64,000 nucleotides of DNA. Origin: Papilionanthe hookeriana x Papilionanthe teres (taxonomy: Eukaryota; Streptophyta; Magnoliopsida; Asparagales; Orchidaceae). The notes beneath the pieces are model-generated. The model searched no databases and was not told the DNA's origin. It was given only the letters and a program-made list of their open reading frames with translations. Numbering within the stretch: the stretch's first letter is position 1; each line of letters begins with the position of its first letter. Location of the stretch: positions 49,564,540 to 49,628,539 of the forward strand of contig CM040432.1 of assembly GCA_022702705.1 (NCBI GenBank). The letters run 5' to 3'. Shown piece by piece: positions 24,266 to 36,556 of this stretch. The translations under genes were made by a program, and so were the position numbers.

Positions 24266-25670
24266 AACCCAAACCAAATACAAACAAAATTCAAATTCTC
24301 CAATCCCTAAACTAAAATCAAACTCAATTAAAAACCACAAACTCTTCACAGCACTCCAATAAGTCCAAATCAAACTACCAATTGCCACCAATCCAAATCC
24401 AAACCGCACCTAAACCCATCTGCCCCAACCTGCCCCGAACAACTATGTTCATTAAGCATAAAGGTATAGGTGGAGTGAATTGTTAAGCAACATAATAAGT
24501 CTAAATGAGCCCGAGACTTTTCATCAGGATATGAGAGGGAAGCATGGACCTGCATCCTTCTTTGATTGTTTGGATACCTCTGAGGTCTATTAAACTTAAT
24601 ATGGTTGCTTAACGAAACCATCCTCAATTAAATTAACAAAGTTCATTGAAACAGAACATAGGAATTCACATAAAAATCATAGGAATTGGTAGACAACCAG
24701 GACATTTACATAGACATCATAGGATTGAGCAGTTATTCTTGTTAGTTCTACTTCTTCCTGTTTTCTGGCATGCTTTTATTTCTGTAAAACTATAAACACA
24801 TACATGCAATGCAATACTAAAGTTTCAGCTGGGAATGACGAGAAGACCCTACCAGGTACATTTATATTTTGATGCAATTTACTTACCTGTACTGTACTTC
24901 ACTTCTCTTGCATGTTAAACAAGATTGTTGCATGAAAACTGAAACCTTTAGGATAGCCACAAAACTGAAACCAAAACTAAACTAAAAATCATAACAAGAT
25001 AAAATTCACCGACACAACATTCAAAATATAAAACAACTCAAAATTTAATCACAAACAGAACAAAAAAAACTACAACTTTAACTAAATTAAAACGTCTTGC
25101 TGGATGATCGGGAATACCTCAGATGTTGTAACCTACGTGTTGCTAACGAGATTTCACACGGTCTAAATGAAAGTGTGGAACTCATTCAGTTGAGTTTAGA
25201 AAATTCATCTGGACTAAGTGATTCTGATGAAAATAACGATGCCGAAAGGATGGAACCGTGGGATCTTAACCGGTGTTGTTATAATCAACTTTAAGATTTG
25301 TTTTAATTAAAACATTAAAAAATACTTGGATTTTAAGATTTCTCTAAACCAAAACACTTCTCTCATCTCCTGATTTTTTACCTTCTAAAACTAAACCTCT
25401 GCGACAAGGAGCTTGGAGCATAGTGGGCAGCACGACCATCGTCGTCAGCAAAACTCGGATCTACATCAGCTAAACCTTTCTTAGAAATTAAATAACAAAG
25501 CCATAGGACTTCGAGGTGGTTTTCCTAGTGCAACATAAATCCTCAACTTTTTGTTAGGCATTTGCATAATTGTCTTATGCAAATTAAGCCCTAACCGGTC
25601 TTAGGACTCCAAGGTAGTCGTTTGGTACGACATAAGCCCTCACATCTTGAAGGCTGTTTGTATGATTGTG

Positions 25671-26456
25671 GGTCCGATATAACCTCCTTCCTCAAAAGGA
25701 CACAGGTTTATACTCGCCACTACAGACTACTTTTCCAAGTGGGCAGAAACAGTTCCACTACGAGAAGTCACAGCGTAGCAAGTCTTACAGTTCTTCAAGA
25801 ATCAAATCGTCTACCGTTTTGGTGTACCGCGCAAAATCATCTCCGATAACGGGTCCGCTTTCAAGAGCATGAAAATCAACAACTTCGTCAGAAGACACGG
25901 AATAGATTGGAGATATTCAACGATCTACTACCCTAAAGCAAATGGCTTGGCAGAGGCCTTCAATAAAACACTTGTTCAGATTCTAAAGAAGATGCTCGAC
26001 GACAATAAAAGAGGATGGCACGAGAAGCTACTAGAAGCTTTGTGGGCCTACAGGATGACAGTCAGGACGCCGACACAGTCTACGCCTTACACTCTTATGT
26101 ACGGGTCCGAGGCAGTTCTTCCGCTAGAAGTTCAGCTACTGTCGCTCCGGGTTGCCGTTGCCAATCAAATTACAACAGAAGAGAATGCCAAGTTACGACT
26201 TGCAGAATTGGAGAACCTTGAAGGAAAATGATTGCTCGCACAATAGAACTTGGAACTCTACCAAGAGAAGATGATTCAAGCCCACGATAAATTGGTCCGC
26301 CCGAGATCATTCAAAATTGGTGACCTCGTGCTCGTTCTTAGAAGGCATATTCTTGCACACCGCAAAATAGGTAGAAAACTCGAACCGACCTGGGAAGGAC
26401 CATTCGTGGTGGAGAAGGTCTACACAAGAGGATCTTACCAGTTGGTGGATTCTTAA
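25671..26456 (+). pseudogene. Integrase, 3' two thirds (deleted copy A)
   Basis: Retroviral-type integrase, which would join element DNA to the chromosome. The segment starts at the codon pair for GP of the core and runs through FSKWAETVPLREV, the second catalytic Asp in ISDNGSAF, the Glu in GLAEAFNKTL, and the C-terminal GPY/F-like module (TWEGPFVVEKVYTRGSYQL). The N-terminal zinc part and all upstream domains are gone: it is fused to LTR A at 25670. In-frame stops are TAA 25680, TAG 25776, TGA 26229 and TAG 26244. The last codon before TAA 26454 matches the B and C copies. Confidence 0.92.
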
Positions 26457-28302
26457 GGGGATAGACCCATGTTCCCCATCAATTGACAATATTTAAAGAA
26501 ATATTACGTGACATGAAAAGACTGAAAAAAATGATATTCGTTCCAATGTAGCTGTGGGGCTAGTGTCTGTGACTGGGTCCAAAATTTTGTAATAATAAAA
26601 AAAAAAGAAAAAATGATGCAGAAGAGAAGGATAAAAAATAAAAAAAAAACAAAAACAAAATGAAATTTAAACCAAGTGAAATTAAAACAAAATGAAAATT
26701 AAAAACAAAGTTTAAATCAAGTCAAATTAAGTCAAATCAAAACGAAAAGAAATGAACTCAAAAGAAGCAAAATCAAAATTAAACAAAATGAAACGATATG
26801 AAATCAGAAACAGACAAGTGAATACCAAAAAGTACCTAAATTTCCATCTTCCTTCCAAGATATTTTTCCGCCTTCCATGATATTCTGGGTTCAGAGCTTA
26901 GTTGTCCGATTTCCCAAAAATTCCCTAAATTTCCATCTTCCTTCTGAGATATTTTTCCGCCTTCCACGATAATCTGGGATCGGAGCTTAGTAATCCGATT
27001 TCCCAAAAATTACCTAAATTTCCATCTTCCTTCCGAGATATTTTTATGCCTTCCATGATATTCTAGGATCAGAGCTTCGTCGTCCGATTTCCCAAAGATT
27101 ACCTAAATTTCCATCTTCCTTCCGAGATATTTTCCGCCTTCCATGATATTCTGGGATCGGAGCTTAGTCGTCCGATTTCCCAAAAATTACCTAAATTTCC
27201 ATCTTCCTTCCGAGATATTTTTTTCACCTTCCACGATATTCTGAGATCGGAGCTTAGTCATCTGATTTCCCAATAATTACCTAAATTTCCATCTTCCTTC
27301 TTAGATGTTTTTCCGCCTTCCATGATATTCTGGGATCAGAGCTTAGTCGTCCGATTTCCCAAAAAATTCCCTAAATTTCCATGTTCCTTCCGAGATATTT
27401 TTCCGCCTTCCACGATATTCTGGGGTCGGAGCTTAGTCGTCCGATTTCCCAAAAAATTCCCTAAATTTCCATTTTCCTTCCGAGATATTTTCCGCCTTGC
27501 ATGATATTCTGGGATCAGAGCTTAGTCGTCCGATTTCCCAAAAATTACCTAAATTTCCATCTTCCTTCCGAGATATTTTTCCGCCTTCCACGATATTCTG
27601 GGATCGGAGCTTAGTCGTTCGATTTCCCAAAAATTACCTAAATTTCCATCTTCCTTCCGAGATATTTTTCCGCCTACCATGATATTCTGGGGTCGGAGCT
27701 TAGTCGTCCAATTTCCCAAAAATTTCCTAAAATTTCATGTTCCTTCCGAGATATTTTTCCGCCTTCCATGATATTCTGGGGTCAGAGCTTAGTCGTCTGA
27801 TTTCCCAAAAAAAGAAATTTTTTTTCCTTGAATTTCCGAGTCAGTACCTAAATTCTGATTCTCCTCCTGCGAGTGATACCGAAATTCCAATTTCGCTTAA
27901 AATTTCAAATTCCCACATTCAAATCCTAAAATTAAATTCAAAAAACAAAATTCCAAACTTCAAATTCAAAACAAAATTTCAAACTAAAATTCAAACAAAA
28001 AACTTGAAATCAAATTCAAAATTCCCATTTGCTCGAATCAAATCAGTTTGAATTCCTTCAGAGTTTGGGAGCTTGAAATTCACAGCTCCAGCTAAAAGGT
28101 ATTCCATTCTTCTTTCCCCGAAGAAGAGTCCTCGGATTTGAAGGTTTTCAACCAAAAATCCCCAGTGAAAACTCACTTGCTAAACTCTTTTCTCGTCTTG
28201 AGTTTTCACTTAGACAGTTGTGTTGGTCTTGTTGATCTCGTCGGTCAACACCAATACGTGCAGTGTGCCTACCCAGCACACCACACCTATTGGGGGTCCA
28301 TT
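26457..28302 (+). other. 3' UTR of internal A to the PPT
   Basis: It begins with an A/G-rich non-coding stretch (to about 26825; AAACAAAATGAAA-type), then the 89-bp minisatellite, then a mixed stretch (27806-28302) ending in a hairpin (arms GTGTGC and GCACAC) and ATTGGGGGTCCATT before LTR B. No extra ORF such as an envelope gene is seen. Confidence 0.8.
26827..27805. repeat. 89-bp 3' UTR minisatellite, 11 copies
   Basis: Units carry TTCCGAGATATTTTTCCGCC, GATATTCTGGGATCGGAGC and TTAGTCGTCCGATTTCCC, spaced 88-90 bp. Tat/Ogre elements are known for tandem repeats at this place. Copies B and C also have 11 units. Confidence 0.93.
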
Positions 28303-29897
28303 TGTTGACCTCACATTTGGTTGAGGTCTAGTCTCTCTTTAGAATAGCCTAGAATCTAGCCATAGGAATCTCCTGGTGACTTTCTTAGAGGACTAGTCAT
28401 GGAACCCTTCCCATAGAAATTCAAAACTCTTCTTGCTTCAATAAGGGGTTTTCATATGCTTAAGGCCTAACCTCCACCTTTTGGTAGGAAAAAGGCAAGC
28501 ATAAGGAATCCTAGGGGAAGTCTCCTATAGGTGGTCATACCTTAGGATTTTCCCTGAGGGAGGTTTGGAGATCACCACTGATACACTTCACATTCACAAC
28601 ATACATATACTGCACATCCTAATTTCAACCCTGAACTCTTTGGAAACTCATGTGGATAGCCCAGCCCTAAGTCTATGACTAAGTGGTAGGGACCAACACA
28701 TAGAGGACCAAATGTAAGTGACCCTTGGTCATTACATCATGTTCACCTTGAATCCACCTTCAAATTTCCAAAGTTTCAATTTTTGGCCCCCGGCCTCCCA
28801 AAATTTCCTAAATAACCCTGAACTACCCAAAATACTCAAAATTTTCAAAATTACCCAAATTCACCAAAATCCCCCAAAAATAATTCCAAGATATTCCTTG
28901 CCACTCAAATTGACCATTCATGACCAAAAATTTCAAAATTTCTAAAAATACCCCCAATATCTCAAAATACCCAAAATACCCTTTTTGCCCGAAAATCCAA
29001 AAAATCCAAAAAATTCTCAAAAAATTCCACAAAATTCTAAAAATCCCCAATTTTATTTTTTTCAACTACACTATAGGTCAATTTTGCCAAATTAATACAC
29101 TTTCAATCCAAAATCCCAACTTGGCCCATTTAACCTAAAGGTGCCTAAGCCAAACCCAATCTTGACCCAATTGACTCCAATTATCATCAAATTCAATTCT
29201 AAACCAAAATTCAACATCCCCAATATCAACTTAGACCAAATTAAAGTCCAATGTGACCCACATTTGAATCCAATTCCACTTGAAATCCAAAATCCCCAAT
29301 TCTACCTAAATAACCCAAAACTCCTAAAGTGACCCAATGTCAATCAATTCCTCCCAAGTTTCAATGCCAAACTCTTTATAACATCTCCTTAAACTGAATT
29401 GGATCATCAATTGCCCATAATTTGTGCTCAGGTCTTACCCAAATCCATTTTGGACCAAAGAAACCCCAATTTTGACCCAAGCTGAACACATGTTTTAAAT
29501 CCACCAAATTGACCCTCTAATCCTTGTCAAAACCATTTTATGTCTTCATTAAAATTCTTCTAAACAACTATATATACATTATTGTTGAAGTCCTCTGAAC
29601 CCCATTCCCACTCAAACTCAAGATAACTTGACCCGAACCCAACATGGTCCAAAATAATAAAAAATCCAACCCATGCCAAAAGTGAACCTCCAAATGAGCT
29701 CAAAATCACATTGTGTCTTCATGAAAGATCTTCATTACAATCATGTGGAAAATATTGATCAAGGCACCTTGACCCCATTCTCACTCAAACCCAAGTTAGG
29801 TTAGCCCAAACCCAAATGAACCTAAATGAACTAATAATTCAAATCAACCTAAATTAAAACAAAATTAATCAAATTAATCTCATGGAAGCCCTAAAAT

Positions 29898-29899
<2 letters not shown>

Positions 29900-29950
<51 letters not shown>
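29900..29950. repeat. (TA)n tract in LTR B
   Basis: TA dinucleotides at the site equivalent to 21268-21324. Confidence 0.95.
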
Positions 29951-29953
<3 letters not shown>

Positions 29954-31337
29954 AATATAATAAATAAAATAAAATAAAAAAAGAAAAATATCTTTCCATG
30001 CCTCTCCCCTCACCTCTCCCTCACCCTACCCGCCACCTCACCCTACCCACCTCACCTCCTCCATACCCTCACCACACCTCCATCTCATCTCTCCATTACT
30101 CTCCCTTTGACTCCCTAGCCATGAGCCTCCTCCAAAAATCCCTCTCATAATCTCACTTACACACTCTTACTCCCTTACACACACACTTACTCACTTCACC
30201 ATTTCACCTCCCAAATCCTTCTACTAGTCGTGAGCCTTCCCCATCTTCTTTTCCTTCTTTCAAGCAAGCCACACCCACCCAGATCCCGTTTTAGCTGTGA
30301 GCTTCAACAAGGCTTCTTCAAGGGTTCTTCCATCAACTCCTCCAAAGCAAAGTAAGCTTCTTCCCCCTCTCTTTTATCTTATGAACATTTAAGCTTCAAA
30401 GAATTATTTCACCCCTCTCATGCTTAGCCTAAGACCCCACATATACATGTATTTTCTTTAAAGCTCCTCTTCCTCTACATAGGTTTACAAAGAATTATAT
30501 GTTAAACTCTTCCATGCTTAGCCTTAGGGATTTTCTTTTCATGCAAGCTATTTAAAATAAAAAAAAATCATGTGTAGATTATTTCTTTTATAAATCTTCA
30601 TTTTATTCATGCATAGGCTTAGGATTTCCTTTTTATGCAAAGATATGTAACTATTTAGGCTCATTTAATTTCACTATTTACAAAAAATACCACCTAATCT
30701 TTTCACCTAGTTTTTATTACTTTAAAAAAATGAATTTAAAAATTTTTAATACAACATAAAGGAAATAAAGGTAAAAGAAAAAAAAAATAAACATAAAGAG
30801 GAAATAAAAAAATAATAATAAAAAAAAGAAAATGAAATAAAAATCTAAAATAATATATAACATACACTATGTAAATTATATATATGTAAATTAATAAGTA
30901 AAATAAATAATGAAAATAATGGAAGTAAATAAAAGTGTTTTTTTTTTATATATACATATGTGAATGATAATTTTAATAAATAATAACTTAAATAAGTGGT
31001 AATAATTTAAAATAAATGAAAGGATAATTTAGGAGAGAGAATGTTTAAAAAGCTTTATAAATAGATAAATAAATAATAAAAATAGGTAAATAAAAACATC
31101 ATTCTTTTAAAATAATCAAAATGTAAATATACATGTAAATAATAATTTTAAGAAATAATAACTTAAATAAATGATAATAACTTTAAATAAATAAAAGGGT
31201 AATTGAGGAGAGAGAAAATGAAAAGCTTTATAAATAAATAAATAATAATAAAAATGATAAATAAAAAATATAAATGAAAAAATTAAATATACATATAATT
31301 AATAACAATAATAAATTAAAATAAAAATGAATTATAA

Positions 31338-31359
31338 TATATATATATATATATATATA
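31338..31359. repeat. Short (TA)n tract in LTR B, collapsed
   Basis: One short tract stands where A and C have two tracts separated by TTAAAAGATAAGAATATAAA; the sequence between has been lost. Confidence 0.85.
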
Positions 31360-34300
31360 AATTAAAAATAATTTAAATAATACAAATGGATAATAAACTA
31401 AATTAAATGATAATGAAAATAATAATTTAAATTAAATTAAATAAATTAAAAAAATTGAATTAAATTAAAGTAAATAAATGAAAATCAAATATTAAAATAA
31501 ATGATAATGTTTATAAACAATAAATTAAATTAAATCAAATTAAATTAAATAATAATGTAAATAAATAATAATTTAAATTAAATTAAATTAAATTAATTAA
31601 ATAATAAATAAAATTAAGTTAAATAAATTAATGAAAACTCGAATATTAAATTAAGGTTAAATAATAATTGTAAATAATAATAAATTAAATTAAATTAAAT
31701 AAATCAAATTAATCAAATCATATTAAATTAAATTAAATTAAATAATAATATAAATAAAAATTAAATTAAATTAATTAAATAAACAAATTAAATAAATTAA
31801 ATTGATAATGTAAATAAATATTAAATTAAATTAAACTAAATAAATTAAATAAATTAAATTAAATTAAATTAAATAATAATGTAAATAAATAGTAATTTAA
31901 ATTAAATTAAATTAAATAAAACAAATTAAATTAAATTAAGTTAAACAATAATACTTTACATTAAATTTAATAAATAAATTAAATTAAATTAATAATAATT
32001 GTAAATAATAATTAATTAAATTAAATTAAAATTAAATTAAATAACAAAATAAATTAAAATAAAATTAGAGATAATGATTTAAATAAATAAATATTAAGTT
32101 AAAGTAAAATAAAATAAATAAATAACAATTAATTAAATAAATAAATAATGATAAAGTAAATAAGTCACATAAGATAATAAATAATAAATTAAACAAACCA
32201 TAAAGATAATAATAATTTTAGTTACACATAAAAGATAATAATTTTAAATAACATAACAACACATAAACAATAATCAATACCAAAGAATAATAACACATAA
32301 CAACATAAACAATAATAACATAATAAAATGATAATATATAAATAACACAACCATTACAAATCACAACTTGGTATAGAAAACATAATAAGAATACCCTTAT
32401 GCTTAGTGAATGCATGGAGTAACCCAAATTTTACTCGATGTCCACACAACCTTCCCAATTCACATTCCAAACTCAAATTTAAACCTAAACCAAAAATCAA
32501 ACCAAAATCAAACCAAACCCAAACCAAAGCTCAAACCAAACCAAAACTAAAACTCAAACCAAACCAAAACCAAAACCAAAACTAAAACTCAAACCAAAAC
32601 CAAAACCAAAACAAAAACCAAAACCAAAACCCAAACCAAAACAAAAACCAAACTTAGTTCAAAACCAAACCAAATACAAACCAAATTCAAATCCTCTAAT
32701 CCCTAAACTAAAATCAAACTCAATTAAAAACCACAAACTCTTCACAGCACTCCCATAAGTCCAAATCAAACAACCAATTGCCACCAATCCAAATTCAAAC
32801 CACACCTAAACCCAGCTGCCCCAACCTGCCCCGAACAACTATGTTCATTAAACATAATAAGTCTAAATGAGCCCGAGACTTTTCATCAGGATATGAGAGG
32901 GAAGCATGGACCTGCATCCTTCTTTGATTGTTTGGATACCTCTGAGGTCTATTAAACTTAATATGTCTGCTTAACGAAACCATCCTCAATTAAATTAACA
33001 AAGTTCATTGAAACAGAACATAGGAATTCACATAAACATCATAGGATTTGGTAGACAACCAATACATTTACATAGATATCATATGATTGAGTAGTTACTT
33101 CTTGTTAGTTCTAATTCTTCCTGTTTTCTGGCATGCTTTAATTTCTGCAAAACTATAAACACATACATCCAATGCAATACTAAAGTTTCAGTTGGGAATG
33201 ACGAGAAGACCCTACCAGGTACAATTATATTTTGATGCAATTTACTTACCTGTACTGTACTTCACTTCTCTTGCATGTTAAACAATATTGTTGCATGAAA
33301 ACTGAAACCTTTAGGATAGCCACAAAACTGAAACCAAAACTGACCTAAAAATCACAACAAGATAAAATTCACAGTCACAACATTCAAAATATAAAACAAC
33401 TCAAAATTTAATCACAAACAGAATAAGAAAAACTACAACTTTTAGCTAAATTAATACGTCTTGCTGGATGATCGTGAATACCTTGGATGATGTAACCTAC
33501 ATGTTCCTAACGGGATTTCCCACGGTCTAAATGAAAGTGTAGAACTCATTCAGTTGAGTTTAGCAAATTCATCTAAACTAAGTGAATCCGATAAAAATAA
33601 CGATGCCGGAAGTTGTTATAATCAACTTTAAGATTTGTTTTAATTAAAACATTAAAAAATACTTGGATTTTAAGATTTCTCTAAACCAAAACACTTCTCT
33701 CATCTCATGATTTTTCACCTTCTAAAACTAAACCTCTGCAACAATAAGGAGCTTGGAGCATAGTGGGTAGCACGACCATCGTCGTCAGCAAAACTCAGAT
33801 CTATATCAGCTAAACCTTTCTTAGAAATTAAATAACAAAGACATAGGACTTCGAGGTGGTTTGCCTAGTGCAACTTAAATCCTCAACTTTTTTGTTAGGC
33901 ATTTGCATAATTGTCTTATGCAAATTAAGCCCTAACCGGTCTTAGGACTCTGAGGTAGTCGTTTGGTACGACATAAGCCCTCACATCTTCAAGGTTGTTT
34001 GTATGATTGTGTCATACAAATATAAGTCCTAATTAATTAAAACAGGCAAGATGAAACATTAAATGAACTCCCAAATTGAAGCCAAACAATATGATAGTTT
34101 GGGAAGTTACCAAGATTTTCTTAGATCCTCGGCTTCTCCTACTTCTCTTCATTGGACTCTTAAAATAAACTGTTCCAAACTCGATCTATTCCCTATTGAA
34201 ATTCCAAAATTCAATCCTTTGAAAACCTTAAACTTTGAAATTCTTGAGAGCAAAACCACTGATCATTATCGAGAGTTTTCTTAAATGATTCCCGTCATTT

Positions 34301-34505
34301 AGGATGTTATTAACTATAGGGTCTTGCCCTTATGGGGAAACTCTGCTTAATTCCTTTATATTAAACAGGGGAACCTGTCGGCTTATAAAATTGGTTCGCA
34401 GACCAAACAGATGTCACAAGTCTTTTAGTTTATTTAATCGAGCCCCATCGTCAAGCAGTGTGACTATTCCTCGGGATAGATACACAATTTGTAGTGCGGT
34501 GCTCG

Positions 34506-34516
34506 TTTATATAAAC
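34506..34516 (+). promoter_or_regulatory. TATA-like motif near the 3' end of LTR B
   Basis: TTTATATAAAC lies 136 bp before the LTR end and is repeated in LTR C. It is a possible TATA box that would make U3 very long; the CT-rich block upstream is a rival start region. Confidence 0.3.
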
Positions 34517-34657
34517 TATTTGGGATGTGAGATCAGTTTTATTTCATATCTTAAAATTTTCAAACTTAAAATTATTTTCAAAATCTAATGCTACTTTCCA
34601 AATTATATATATATACTTAAATTAAATTTAAAACCTAAAAAATACGCCGACAGCTTC

Positions 34658-34675
34658 TAGCGACTCCTCTGGGGA
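34658..34675 (+). other. Primer binding site, copy B
   Basis: TAGCGACTCCTCTGGGGA follows the LTR end by five bases. It differs at two places from the TGGCGACTCC(G/A)CTGGGGA type of Tat/Ogre elements. Confidence 0.85.
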
Positions 34676-35258
34676 CTAGTTCCTCTCTCCATTTTATCAG
34701 ATAGTTTTGCTTTCATAAATAGGTAGTAAGTCCATGCCCCTAGTGGATCAAACTACCATTCTTCTGTTGACGTACTTTACCCATTTCTTTCTTGGGAAAG
34801 TATGATCAACTCTCCTGGATTTCATAACCATCTCGTTTAGCCACTCCTAAACGAGAGGTTCGAGGATCCTTAGGATTTTTCTTTTGATCTTGTGGGGTCG
34901 GAACCCCAATAGGTGTGTTGGTGGATTAATTCCACTTGGGCATGTGCGTTGTGAAAAGGGATCTTCAGCAAGGTGCTTTGCTTCACCTTCTTCTTCTGCC
35001 TCTTAGATTTAATTTTCTACCTTCGGTAAGTTAATCCACCATTAAAATTTTAAATATCATTTAAAACAAACACATGAAAATCTAAGAGAAAATAAAAGAA
35101 AAAGAAGAACAAAATATGATAAAAGAAAATAATAATATATTAAATGAAATCAGAAATTTTACCCAGTTCACAGAATGATCTTTTTCATAGTGTTCATACT
35201 ATGATGACAAGGTATTTGGCCCTTCCTAAATTTTGGAACGTTTCTTTTGACAGTCGAA
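34676..35258 (+). other. 5' leader, copy B
   Basis: Non-coding leader between PBS and ORF1. It holds a stem-loop at 34831-34856 (10-bp arms TCTCGTTTAG and CTAAACGAGA, loop CCACTC), a small hairpin GGGGT-CGGA-ACCCC at 34894-34907, and 34900-34917, which is complementary to the PPT region. The placement suits packaging or dimerisation signals, but that is inference. Confidence 0.6.
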
Positions 35259-36500
35259 ATGTCAACCCCTTCGCGAACTTTCTGCTGTGACTTGCCCTCT
35301 TCCCGTGGGGCTCGTCTCGCAGCACCGTTAATTCAGTTTGGAGCCCGCTTCAGTGAGTTTGAAGTCGTGCTTGAAAAAGCCCCGTTCGTGGTCCTGAAAA
35401 TTGCCACCCCCGAAGTACAAGAACCATTTGCCGAGTTCGATCTGAATTCCCATGAAGACTTCCCTTCTGCGAAGAAGGTGAAACTGACTGATGTCCCCGT
35501 CAAACCAGTTGACTCCGTGACAAGGAGAGTCGTCACCTCTACTACTTCCGGCTTCGCCGTTACAGTACCTACTTCCCGTTCTGCTAAAAGGAAGGAAATT
35601 CTGCACGAGGAAGATTCTGACACAGCCTTCCCTGCTCTGCCATCTGTCTTTGAGATTGGTTCCAGTTCCAGGGTTCCCCCGCTGACAAAATCCCAAAAGA
35701 GGAACCGCAACCGGAAGCTTCGTAAGGCCGCCAATGCACAAGCTGCAAGTTTGCCAGTGATTGATGAGATTCCTCAGCAGGAGGAACTCGATTTACCGAA
35801 TACCTCTCCTCTCCTCCGAGGTAGTAGGTTTCACCCGTTGGCTGGTACTACTGGAAATGAAAGTCTCAATAGGATTGTCGCTTTGCTTCTAGCACCGTAC
35901 AGTCATGATGAGGAGGGAAAGAAGTCCACACCCATTACTCGAGCTTATACTCTTCTACGGAGATTGGCTGAATTAGAAAGGTGTTCTGTTGCCAAGCTTC
36001 TTAAAATGATCGGATGTGCAATATCCCCAGAAGTGAAAGAGGAAATTTTGAAAATGGAAAAGCCTAGCAGGGTTTCTGTCAAGCACCGTTTGGGAAAGCA
36101 TGTCGAGACAACTACCACCGATTCGACACCCGCGATACGAAGACCAGTCAAGTCTCGGCTAGGTCCAAGTAAGCCACCCAAGGAACTCCCGAGGAGGAAG
36201 AGAGGATTACTTTCCTCTGTACATGGTATGCACTCTAGGGAGCACACTTCCTCTCTTGGTTCTGATGTCCCCGCTGAGACACTCCATCCCGAGGCATCAA
36301 TTCTCGAAAGGAGAGTGTGGTTACCGAAACTCGCTGCACCTGTCCACTTCGAGAAGTCTACAAATCATCAAACAGATTATAAGTCCGGCACTCCTATCGT
36401 CACCACCCCTGTCGCTTCAGAATCTGTAGCAGAAGAAGGGTCGATGGAGGATAGAATTCAGAAACTTTGTGAAGAGATTTCAGACTTAACTAAGGAGTAA
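35259..36500 (+). pseudogene. ORF1 of the Ogre-type element, copy B
   Basis: An extra ORF before gag, a hallmark of Ogre elements; its function is not known. I start it at the first ATG (MSTPSRTFCCD), because the frame is open a little further upstream without an ATG. The protein is Ser/Pro-rich with a basic stretch KSQKRNRNRKLRKAA that could bind RNA or direct nuclear entry, then a helical segment around AYTLLRRLAELERC, and a basic tail with PRRKRG. A CAA-to-TAA change ends it 15 codons before the end seen in copy C. It has no zinc finger or known domain that I can see. Confidence 0.75.
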
Positions 36501-36556
36501 GGATTGGAATCGATAACGAAGATTTCCACCTGTCAGATTACTTAGATAATGAATTC

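Larger units (their letters stand above)
28303..34652 (+). repeat. LTR B, complete, 6350 bp
   Basis: It starts TGTTGACCTCAC after the PPT region and ends CGCCGACA five bases before the PBS. It serves as 3' LTR of copy A and 5' LTR of copy B. TA tracts are at 29900-29950 and 31338-31359; a segment between two TA tracts present in A and C is missing here. The CCAAAA array is at about 32470-32665. A small minus-strand ORF (32795-32989) is shared with A but stopped in C, so I do not call it. Confidence 0.9.

Noticed and set aside
23991..24362. 123-codon ORF rich in KPKPKP (also 49625-50047)
   Set aside because: It is a translation of the CCAAAA array and is not open in LTR B.
24370..24627. Minus-strand ORF with HIKFNRPQRYPNNQRR, shared with 32795-32989
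   Set aside because: It looks protein-like, but LTR C has a stop in it, the lengths differ, and it lies antisense in an LTR; conservation follows from LTR duplication.
25097..25294. 65-codon ORF in LTR A with an acidic middle
   Set aside because: LTRs B and C have changes and a deletion here that break it; no domain is recognised.
35328..35741. Long antisense ORFs opposite ORF1 (also 52567-52980)
   Set aside because: They mirror the ORF1 reading frame, as expected from its codon use, and have no domain.
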